Source: Sphingobacteriales bacterium (lineage in GTDB: Bacteria > Bacteroidota > Bacteroidia > Chitinophagales > Chitinophagaceae). From it: DNA of 7,450 nt. A program made the position numbers and the translations under genes. Under the pieces are notes generated by a model. It was not told the DNA's origin. It did no database searches and saw only the letters and a list, made by a program, of their open reading frames with translations. This document shows, piece after piece, positions 1-6,148 of the stretch. The DNA lies in contig JAHEFC010000188.1 in the NCBI GenBank assembly GCA_024640385.1, forward strand, positions 1 to 7,450, written 5' to 3'. The stretch's first letter is position 1. Each line of letters opens with the position of its first letter.

Positions 1-1875
1 TCCTGTAGTGGCGCCAATGATGCTCACCATCCGGCTGCTTACCAGTGACCCCATATTCTCTACAAAGATATTGGCTGTTCTCTGTCCCCTGCCCCCGCTT
101 AATCGAATGGTGGTTCCTTTCACAGGTTCATACCTGACATTCAAACGAGGCGTAGCAAACCACCCGAACAAACTGTTATGGTCTGCCCTGATGCCCGCTA
201 CCAGGTTGAACTTTTCATTCATGGTATAGGTGTACTCGAAGAACGCACCAGGCACCACTTCAGCACGGTTATACTGTTGATTCTGGTACAACTCGCTGTA
301 GTTATCAGAACTGAAGCTGATCCCCGCCCTGTATTTATGGATCGTGGTTCCAATGATATCCTGGTAGATCAGGTTGGAATAGAAATTCTCCTGCCTGCCA
401 TTATAGGGATCAAGGCCAAAATATGCATCCTGTTGGTGGCTGTATCCCGATAACTGCAGACCCACACTGCGGTATTTTTTCCCGGGGAACACATAACCGA
501 TCTTGGCAAATCCTTCATAGCGATCAGTTTCTATACCCAGGCCATACACCTGGCTATTGTATTTGTCGCCGTTAAAATCAAGCTCCCCCCCGGTTTTATT
601 ATCCAGCAACATTTTTGCACCAAACTGCATCATGAATCCTTTGCCATTATCGTATTTCCAGCGGTTCACCGCACTGAATTGATTACCCGTTGGCAGATCC
701 CGGAAACCGTCTTTATTGAAATCAGTTTTGTTATATAGAAAATCATCGTGCAGTAAAAAAGCAGTAGCCCATTTGTCGTTCAGCTTTATGGCGTAGTTAA
801 GATTCAGATCCGTTTTGCCCATACTATTGACATATCCATTGGCATATAGCTTATCACCCGTTTCAGGTTTTTTGAGTTCCACATTGATCTGCCCGGCTAT
901 ACTTTCATAGCCATTCACCACGGAGCCCGTACCCTTGCTGAGTTGTATGCTCTCTACCCAGGGACCTGCAATACTATTGAGCCCCAATGGTGTGGCAAGC
1001 CCTCTTGGCCCGGGAAGATTTTCAACGGTGAGTTGGGTATAGATCCCAGACAGTCCAAGTAGCTGGATCTGCTTTGAGCCTGTAACCGCATCATTATAAG
1101 ATACATCCACCGATGGATTGGTTTCAAAGCTTTCACTGAGATTGCAACATGCTGCTTTCAGTAATTCCTTTGATGTGATAGTGGCCACACGGAATGCATT
1201 GGATGTACTTACATAGGTGGACCTTGCCTTCGCAACGATCTTCACCTCATTCAACATGCCATTGCTGGCCAGTATGATCTGTACATCTGCCGTACTCGCT
1301 ATATGAATGGTATCCGGTTCATACCCGGTATAACTGACCACCAGGTCGCCGGCACCGTTGAAAGGAAGAGAAAAAACGCCATGTTTATCGGTCATGGCAC
1401 CCTCTGGTTTGCCTATCCAGGTCAATGATGCCCCCGGCAAGGGAAGGAAATTCCCTTTCTTGTCTTCCGACATCACCACACCGTTTATCGTATTCAAACC
1501 CGGATCCGGCACTTTGATCTCCTGCTGCATTTCACGATAATGACAGCAATCCGGGAGTTCTTTGTACACAGCGTCTTTCGCAATTTTGAGTTCCGTATCA
1601 TGGCCTATCGCAGCCATCTTTGAATGGATGTCGGCCTCTTTCCATGCTGCCTGATCAAAGGTGACCGTAAGCATGTGGGTAGACATATCCCATTTTGAAT
1701 TCCTGATGCCTTTCACCTTCAGCGCGCTTTCAATACGCTGTTTACACATCACACAGACCCCATGCACTTTCAAAGTGACAGTAGTATCACCCGGAAGATC
1801 AAATCTATCCCTGGCATTGGCATGACCAGCTCCAATGACAAGGAATAACATCACTATATATGTAAACGTTTTCAT
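1..1875 (-). CDS. TonB-dependent outer-membrane receptor with N-terminal HMA metal-binding domain (partial, C-terminus outside window)
   Basis: The frame stays open from an ATG at 1875 to base 1 (625 codons), so the end of the barrel is missing. Residues 1-21 look like a signal peptide ending AGHANA. Residues 32-100 form a heavy-metal-associated fold with HGVCVMC (Cys41, Cys44). A linker carries LPDCCHYRE (Cys110-Cys111). Residues 129-205 are a carboxypeptidase-regulatory-like beta domain (INGVV...GASLTW...GYEPDTI). The plug, about 228-335, has KAACCNLSESFETNPSVDV and KQIQLLGLSGIYTQLTVENL; barrel strands follow. Receptors of this family import ligands across the outer membrane using TonB energy. 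The HMA domain would lie in the periplasm and suggests copper or another soft metal, but the substrate is inferred. The start is supported by the signal peptide and a weak AAGGA just upstream. No good promoter was seen in the 81-base gap after the HYC_CC_PP-like gene, so the two are probably co-transcribed. Confidence 0.93.
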   Translation of the reverse strand, partial: MKTFTYIVMLFLVIGAGHANARDRFDLPGDTTVTLKVHGVCVMCKQRIESALKVKGIRNSKWDMSTHMLTVTFDQAAWKEADIHSKMAAIGHDTELKIAKDAVYKELPDCCHYREMQQEIKVPDPGLNTINGVVMSEDKKGNFLPLPGASLTWIGKPEGAMTDKHGVFSLPFNGAGDLVVSYTGYEPDTIHIASTADVQIILASNGMLNEVKIVAKARSTYVSTSNAFRVATITSKELLKAACCNLSESFETNPSVDVSYNDAVTGSKQIQLLGLSGIYTQLTVENLPGPRGLATPLGLNSIAGPWVESIQLSKGTGSVVNGYESIAGQINVELKKPETGDKLYANGYVNSMGKTDLNLNYAIKLNDKWATAFLLHDDFLYNKTDFNKDGFRDLPTGNQFSAVNRWKYDNGKGFMMQFGAKMLLDNKTGGELDFNGDKYNSQVYGLGIETDRYEGFAKIGYVFPGKKYRSVGLQLSGYSHQQDAYFGLDPYNGRQENFYSNLIYQDIIGTTIHKYRAGISFSSDNYSELYQNQQYNRAEVVPGAFFEYTYTMNEKFNLVAGIRADHNSLFGWFATPRLNVRYEPVKGTTIRLSGGRGQRTANIFVENMGSLVSSRMVSIIGATTG

Positions 1876-1900
1876 GATCCTTATTTAATAACAGAAAATT

Positions 1901-1940
1901 GGTGAGTGAGTACTCTCGCCTCTCACCTCTCGCCTTTAGC
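1901..1940. repeat. Degenerate 7-bp tandem repeat with inverted-repeat flank in an intergenic gap
   Basis: Plus-strand bases 1913-1940 read as four consecutive heptamers, CTCTCGC, CTCTCAC, CTCTCGC and CTTTAGC: the first three differ by one base and the last is more diverged. GGTGAG at 1901-1906 can pair with CTCACC at 1922-1927 or, with one wobble, with CTCGCC at 1915-1920. GAGTACTC at 1908-1915 is a palindrome. The element fills half of the gap between the HYC_CC_PP-like gene and the receptor gene and would be present in their shared transcript. Confidence 0.6.
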
Positions 1941-1956
1941 CTGCTCGGCACGAGTT

Positions 1957-2340
1957 CTAGATCCTGAAAACGCAATATTGTATGAACAGTGGCGGTGCCG
2001 TATGTGGCGGGGAATGGGTAAGTCCTGACGGAACGGTATGTAATACACTGATGCTGACCGGTAATGGATCAGCATATACATGGAAGAATGCTTTGGAATA
2101 ATTCACGAAGTCTGTCACCACCAGGGAGTATTCCTGGTCGGCGCTTTTGCTGCTGCTGATCTGTTTGGTTTCGCAGCAGGGTTTGGAACCCATGCTGTGT
2201 TTTTCGCCACATTCGTTTGCTGCCACGGGCGACCACTCAATACTCTTGAGCTTGCCACAGCAGTAATGCAAATGCAGGGTCATACCGGTAGCCGAGTACC
2301 CGTAAGCAAGCATCAACAGTATGACAAGGAGTTTCTTCAT
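1957..2340 (-). CDS. Small exported Cys/His-rich protein, HYC_CC_PP family
   Basis: This 127-residue protein starts with a signal peptide (MKKLLVILLMLAYGYSATG). The mature part carries LHYCCGKL (His25, Tyr26, Cys27, Cys28), a further Cys44, a second vicinal pair in KPCCETK (Cys55-Cys56), and a C-terminal APPLFIQYCVFRI with Pro116-Pro117 and Cys123. These match the three motifs that give the HYC_CC_PP family its name; I recall this family from Bacteroidota but could not search for it. Its biochemical role is not known to me. The Cys/His content and the HMA-bearing receptor gene downstream suggest periplasmic metal binding or delivery, which is inference. The gene is probably first in a two-gene unit. 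An overlapping 110-codon open frame on the other strand is treated as a shadow. Confidence 0.85.
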   Translation of the reverse strand: MKKLLVILLMLAYGYSATGMTLHLHYCCGKLKSIEWSPVAANECGEKHSMGSKPCCETKQISSSKSADQEYSLVVTDFVNYSKAFFHVYADPLPVSISVLHTVPSGLTHSPPHTAPPLFIQYCVFRI

Positions 2341-2348
2341 GAATGCTA

Positions 2349-2379
2349 CAAAATTATATTAAGAATTCTGGTAATCGAA
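2349..2379 (-). promoter_or_regulatory. Bacteroidota-type promoter for the HYC_CC_PP/receptor unit
   Basis: On the minus strand, TAATTTTG (2356-2349) matches the -7 consensus TAnnTTTG exactly. A partial -33 element, TTCG (2379-2376), lies 19 bases upstream, which is normal spacing. Only 8 bases separate the -7 box from the ATG at 2340, so the transcript would have almost no leader. The -7 match is seen directly; promoter activity is inferred. Confidence 0.5.
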
Positions 2380-2393
2380 ATGATAATTGTCAT
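2380..2393. promoter_or_regulatory. Candidate operator palindrome upstream of the metal unit
   Basis: ATGATAATTGTCAT is an inverted repeat broken only by one symmetric position (ATGA-Y-AATT-R-TCAT). It touches the upstream edge of the proposed -33 element. The AT-rich GATAAT/ATTGTC make-up resembles sites of Fur-superfamily metal regulators, but no regulator gene is in the window, so the identity of the binding protein is open. Confidence 0.4.
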
Positions 2394-2446
2394 CATAAAC
2401 GGAATTTTCTGAATTTCAATGCATTTTAACAATACCCTTTAACAGA

Positions 2447-2494
2447 AAGCCCATACTGCCAGGCTGGTGCAGCAGTTTTTGGCAGTATGGGCTT
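2447..2494 (-). terminator. Long perfect stem-loop, probable terminator of the lipoprotein gene
   Basis: Arms 2447-2460 (AAGCCCATACTGCC) and 2481-2494 (GGCAGTATGGGCTT) are perfect 14-bp complements around a 20-base loop. The structure begins 18 bases past the lipoprotein stop codon at 2513. Read on the minus strand, the second arm runs into CTTTCTGTT, a weak U-rich tail. It sits between the lipoprotein gene and the promoter of the next gene, as expected of a terminator. The long loop and poor U-tract leave room for another role. Confidence 0.65.
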
Positions 2495-2512
2495 AAAGAA
2501 CATCACATCGTT

Positions 2513-4063
2513 CTAATATTTGAATACTGTTCTGATATCATAGGCATGCGCACCGGTCAAATAAGTTTTGTATTTAACTATGAGTTCTACCGGATAGCCA
2601 TCAGTTCCATAGGTATAATCATAATCATATGCTTCCACAATGGGATAGGCTTTAAAATATTCATTCTGCTCGGCAGTGCGGTTATGTTTGGAATAATTGG
2701 AAAGATAGAGGTCAGGCAGCTTCAGGTGTATATAGGGATTGATCCCGAAGTCATAAGTATACAGTCCCTTTGCATAATCCCCATTGGTAGCGGAATATAA
2801 AGATTCGATCATATTCCCTCCGCGGATGGAAAGATTACTAACTGCAGTATACTGATGTTCGCTATAGGCATATTTTATACTCACCAGGTGATCACCCGAA
2901 ATACCTGATCCACCGCCAGCTGCTGTATAACTAAGCTCAGCGCTGATATGATGCCCACCCTGGTAATCGATCATCTGATGCAACTTGCCGTCTGCCAGGT
3001 AGGAAAAATGAGTAGATCCCGTTTTTGCTGCTTCCTCATCATATCGGGAGATACTTTCCACCCTGCCCATATCATAATTGATCTTCTCTTTAAGCGCCAG
3101 GTAATTTGAATTGTCGGCCATTTTTTTAAATGTAAGGATCTCTGCAATTTTACCATCGGTATTGTAATTATACAGCAACCTGGTATGTGGTGTGGACACT
3201 CCCTGCACAATTTTATAGGTAAGTACTTCACTCAGCTTCTTCGCTTGTTTACTACCGCCAAAAACATAAACCGCACCCGCTTGTACCTGCGCAGGTATCA
3301 ACTCCATCTCATCAACTGTTCCCCATTTCTCGATCCTGAATTTGTACTTCGATGCTGATCTAAGCAGATCGATCTTGTTTCTGCCGGCACTGAATACGGC
3401 ATTCCGGGAAGTCATCTGTCCTGCTTTGTCCCAGGTCTGGACAGTTATGGTAGCCGGTATGCTGTCGTACACCACATCACCGATCCTGATCAATGGATGT
3501 ACCCATATGCTGATCAATGCATTGGGATCTTCAACCGGCCCCGGATCGATCTTGCCAAACTCTCCCGGAGCATATCCAAAATCCTCCGACTTATCGTAGG
3601 CGCCAACCCTGGCCACTTCGATGTGCTGCAGTTTATGGTCAGCAGACACAAGTGACACCTGCACCGGAAGCGGTGCAGTCACTGCCTGGGCCCTGGAAGA
3701 CCCGGTAATGGGTGTAACAAAAAGCACTTCATTGTTCTGCAGGATCCAGAACTTGCTGATGTTGTAATTCCCTTTGACTGACAACAGGGTATCAGTAAAA
3801 TACTGCTGGTCATGTTTCAGTGACAACCTTTTGTTCTTTACTATGGTATCGCCCTGCGCGTTGGTGATGGACACCAGTACGGATAAACCTGTCCGGGGAA
3901 CTGTTTCGCCGGGTAAACCTCCCAAAACAAGCTGGAAACTTCTTTTAAGGTCCGGTTCCTGGGGGTTTCCACCTCCACCCCCGGGAGCTTCAACTTTTTT
4001 ACATGCTCCAAATAAAGCCAATCCAAAAAATAATACCGTGCTGATGAATAATTCCTTTCTCAT
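2513..4063 (-). CDS. Putative lipoprotein with YD-like repeat segments
   Basis: This 516-residue protein begins with a lipoprotein signal peptide: MRKELF, a hydrophobic stretch, then LFGAC with the lipidated Cys at 21. A Gly-rich spacer (Gly28-Gly32) follows. Residues 42-290 look like beta-rich domains, with SFQLVLGGLPGE near the start, and I cannot assign them to a family. The C-terminal part, about 293-500, has repeated Y-x-x-D-G-like units: YNYNTDGK (298-305), YDMGR (330-334), YLADGK (355-360) and YGTDGY (485-490). These resemble the degenerate YD repeats of Bacteroidota lipoproteins such as the DUF4595 type, an assignment that is tentative. Lys22-Lys23 after the Cys is not a clear surface-export signal, so its side of the envelope is uncertain. 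It has its own promoter-like site and terminator, and looks monocistronic. Function unknown. Confidence 0.88.
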   Translation of the reverse strand: MRKELFISTVLFFGLALFGACKKVEAPGGGGGNPQEPDLKRSFQLVLGGLPGETVPRTGLSVLVSITNAQGDTIVKNKRLSLKHDQQYFTDTLLSVKGNYNISKFWILQNNEVLFVTPITGSSRAQAVTAPLPVQVSLVSADHKLQHIEVARVGAYDKSEDFGYAPGEFGKIDPGPVEDPNALISIWVHPLIRIGDVVYDSIPATITVQTWDKAGQMTSRNAVFSAGRNKIDLLRSASKYKFRIEKWGTVDEMELIPAQVQAGAVYVFGGSKQAKKLSEVLTYKIVQGVSTPHTRLLYNYNTDGKIAEILTFKKMADNSNYLALKEKINYDMGRVESISRYDEEAAKTGSTHFSYLADGKLHQMIDYQGGHHISAELSYTAAGGGSGISGDHLVSIKYAYSEHQYTAVSNLSIRGGNMIESLYSATNGDYAKGLYTYDFGINPYIHLKLPDLYLSNYSKHNRTAEQNEYFKAYPIVEAYDYDYTYGTDGYPVELIVKYKTYLTGAHAYDIRTVFKY

Positions 4064-4150
4064 AATTCGAAATTTACCTGTGGGGACCTTTCACTACGTC
4101 ATTCTGTTTTTGTTTATACGTTAATGATAGCGTCAATTGGTTTAATGATG

Positions 4151-4181
4151 CAAAGCTAGTCTGACGGATGCCATCGGTCAA
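4151..4181 (-). promoter_or_regulatory. Bacteroidota-type promoter for the lipoprotein gene
   Basis: On the minus strand, TTG (4181-4179) is followed after 20 bases by TAGCTTTG (4158-4151), an exact match to the TAnnTTTG -7 box. The start codon at 4063 lies about 87 bases further on, giving a leader of roughly 80 bases. No Shine-Dalgarno sequence precedes the ATG, as is common in this phylum. Confidence 0.6.
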
Positions 4182-4182
4182 T

Positions 4183-4212
4183 CACATAACAATGTGTTTT
4201 TACAATTGTAAA
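4183..4212. promoter_or_regulatory. Two adjacent dyads, candidate operator region
   Basis: CACAT-N4-ATGTG (4183-4196) and the perfect 14-bp palindrome TTTACAATTGTAAA (4199-4212) sit side by side. They lie immediately upstream of the proposed -33 element of the lipoprotein promoter. This is a usual position for an activator or repressor site. The binding protein is unknown. Confidence 0.4.
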
Positions 4213-4243
4213 GGCCAGCGGACTAAAAGGCGCGCTTACAGCA

Positions 4244-4258
4244 ACTGATGATATCAGT
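4244..4258. promoter_or_regulatory. Inverted repeat upstream of the kinase/regulator operon
   Basis: ACTGAT (4244-4249) and ATCAGT (4253-4258) are perfect inverted arms with a 3-base spacer. The dyad ends 36 bases before the proposed -33 element of the plus-strand promoter. It could be a regulator site for the operon, but no specific protein can be named. Confidence 0.3.
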
Positions 4259-4294
4259 ATTTTGTCGAAAAATCGACCTATTCGTCTGAATTGC

Positions 4295-4324
4295 TTTGAC
4301 AACAGAACAACAAAAGGTATTTTG
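4295..4324 (+). promoter_or_regulatory. Bacteroidota-type promoter for the LytS/LytTR operon
   Basis: TTTG (4295-4298) is followed after 19 bases by TATTTTG (4318-4324), one base short of the TAnnTTTG consensus. The ATG at 4343 lies 18 bases downstream. The placement favours this ATG over the in-frame TTG at 4262, which would be upstream of the promoter. Confidence 0.5.
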
Positions 4325-4342
4325 TATTTACAACCAATATGT

Positions 4343-5437
4343 ATGAACCTGGGAAGCAATTTTGTTTTCTCCCCTTCCTACAGGTGGATCCGTCACCTGG
4401 CATACTGGTTTATTCATGTTCTCTGTTTCTCCTACCTGTTTAAAGTTCCTGACCAGTCGTACGGACATATGCTGATCCTCTCCACCCTATGGGTGCCGGC
4501 ATTCATCCTCTATGGATACCCGATAGCCTACTATTTTATACCTGCATTTCTGCTGCGTGAAAAATACCTCCAGTTTGGATCGATCATCTTCTGCTGGGCA
4601 ATAGGCGGTTATTTGTTGAATTATTTGTTCCGGACAAATGTTTTGTTCCCGTTTGCCGACCTGATGCAATACAAAACAACCAACAGGAATCCATGGGCGG
4701 CCAACAGCTACCTGTCCATGAACGTAATGGCAGGATTCACTTCCATGATCGTTTTATTCAAGCACTGGATGCAGAAACAAAAAGACCTGTTGATCGCTAA
4801 AACTGAACAGGTGAATGCAGAACTGCAGTTACTGAAAGCGCAGATCCACCCGCATTTTCTGTTTAATACGCTTAACAATATTTATGCCTTTGCCATGGAG
4901 AGATCAGAAAAAACACCCCAGCTGATCCTCAAACTTTCATCCATACTCAGTTACATGCTCTATGAATGCCGGGCTCCTTTTGTGTCTCTTGAAAAAGAAG
5001 TGGAGATCATGAACAACTATATCGACCTGGAAAAAGAACGTTATGGTGACAGGATCGAGATCTCCGTGCATATCACCGGAAACCTGGCAGATCACCAGAT
5101 CGCGCCGTTACTGATGATCCCTTTTCTCGAAAATGCATTTAAACATGGCACTTCTGAAGACCTGGAAAAACCCTGGATGTCGGTAGATATTGATGTCCGG
5201 TTGAATACACTCCGGTGCAAGATCGTGAACAGCAAAGCCGATTTCCAGAAGATGTCGACCAGCGGCATTGGCATTGAAAATGTAAAAAAAAGGCTTAATT
5301 TATTATACCCGGGAACGCATGAACTCAATATGCAGGATGAAGGTGATTTTTATTCAGTAGCGCTGAGCCTGTTACTGGATGAAGCCGCACAAGAAAAAAT
5401 GAGCCCGGTTAAAAAACCTGAAAAAGCAACGTTATGA
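4343..5437 (+). CDS. LytS/YehU-family sensor histidine kinase
   Basis: This 364-residue membrane kinase has about four membrane segments near residues 15-33, 43-70, 77-96 and 124-142. A short coiled-coil-like linker follows (KQKDLLIAKTEQVNAELQLL), then the His_kinase domain. QIHPHFLFNTLNNIYAF contains the probable phosphorylated His171. The N box is FLENAFKHG (Asn264), and the ATP lid is GIGIENVKKRLNLLYPG (308-324). There is no separate sensor domain, so the signal is probably sensed in or near the membrane. The kinase should autophosphorylate and pass phosphate to the regulator encoded next, whose ATG overlaps this stop codon (ATGA). The frame extends back to a TTG at 4262, but ATG 4343 is preferred because a promoter-like site lies between and the extra 27 residues show no domain or membrane character. 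No ligand can be named. Confidence 0.93.
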   Translation: MNLGSNFVFSPSYRWIRHLAYWFIHVLCFSYLFKVPDQSYGHMLILSTLWVPAFILYGYPIAYYFIPAFLLREKYLQFGSIIFCWAIGGYLLNYLFRTNVLFPFADLMQYKTTNRNPWAANSYLSMNVMAGFTSMIVLFKHWMQKQKDLLIAKTEQVNAELQLLKAQIHPHFLFNTLNNIYAFAMERSEKTPQLILKLSSILSYMLYECRAPFVSLEKEVEIMNNYIDLEKERYGDRIEISVHITGNLADHQIAPLLMIPFLENAFKHGTSEDLEKPWMSVDIDVRLNTLRCKIVNSKADFQKMSTSGIGIENVKKRLNLLYPGTHELNMQDEGDFYSVALSLLLDEAAQEKMSPVKKPEKATL

Positions 5438-6147
5438 ATATCAGGTGTATGCTTGTGGACGATGAGCCCCCGGCCATCAGGGTATTAAAGTCACATATTG
5501 CCCAGGTAAAAGGCCTGGAAGTAGTAGCAGAATGCCATAATGCTATCCAGGCCCATGAGATCATGCACCAGAAAAAAGTGGACCTTTTATTTTTGGACAT
5601 TAAGATGCCCAAGCTTACCGGTATGGATTTTCTCAAAAGCCTTTCTCATCCCCCCCTTGTGATCTTCGTAACCGCATACAGGGAATATGCCGCCGATGGT
5701 TTTGAATTGGATGCTGTTGATTACCTCGTTAAACCTGTTTCGTTTGAAAGATTTTTACGGTCAATTTCCAAGGTTAAAAAAGCGATCGGCCTGGAGCCCA
5801 TCGCCATTGAGAAGGAAATTGCCGCGCCAAAAGATGCATTCGTGTATATCAAGGTGGATAAGCATATGGAGAAGATCATGATCCACGACATCCTTTATGT
5901 AGAGAGCTGGAAAGATTATGTAAAGATTTTTCTGAATAACGGAAAATATCTGCTGGCAAAAAAATCCATTACCAACATGGAGTCGTTATTGCCCGAGCAA
6001 AGATTCATCAGGGTTCATCGTTCCTATCTTGCGCCGGTTGACAAGATCACGGGCTATAACAATATCCGGATCCTCATCGGAAATATTGAAATACCCATCG
6101 GACGGTTTTACAAACAGCGTGTACTGGATACCATAAACGGAACCTGA
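5434..6147 (+). CDS. LytTR-family response regulator
   Basis: This 237-residue protein has an N-terminal receiver domain, residues 3-120, with the acidic pair Asp9-Asp10, phosphoacceptor Asp55 in FLDIKMP, Thr80 in FVTAYREYA and Lys100 in YLVKPV, so all key residues are present. The C-terminal LytTR DNA-binding domain covers about 132-235, with IKVDKHMEKI, ILYVESWKDYVKIFL, FIRVHRSYLAPVDKI and IPIGRFYKQRVL. Proteins of this type bind paired direct repeats upstream of target genes. The ATG overlaps the kinase stop codon by four bases, implying translational coupling and a cognate pair. Its targets are not evident; the receptor gene ending next to it and the lipoprotein gene upstream of the operon are only candidates by proximity. 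Confidence 0.95.
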   Translation: MNIRCMLVDDEPPAIRVLKSHIAQVKGLEVVAECHNAIQAHEIMHQKKVDLLFLDIKMPKLTGMDFLKSLSHPPLVIFVTAYREYAADGFELDAVDYLVKPVSFERFLRSISKVKKAIGLEPIAIEKEIAAPKDAFVYIKVDKHMEKIMIHDILYVESWKDYVKIFLNNGKYLLAKKSITNMESLLPEQRFIRVHRSYLAPVDKITGYNNIRILIGNIEIPIGRFYKQRVLDTINGT

Positions 6148-6148
6148 T

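Noticed and set aside
178..453. Plus-strand open frame inside the left receptor gene
   Set aside because: The opposite strand encodes continuous TonB-receptor barrel sequence; this frame has no signal peptide or domain.
2080..2412. Plus-strand 110-codon open frame covering the HYC_CC_PP-like gene
   Set aside because: It is antisense to a gene with a clear signal peptide and family motifs, and its product shows no recognisable domain.
3774..4124. Plus-strand 116-codon open frame opposite the lipoprotein N-terminus
   Set aside because: It is a shadow of the lipoprotein gene; its Pro-rich stretch is the reverse reading of the Gly-rich spacer codons.
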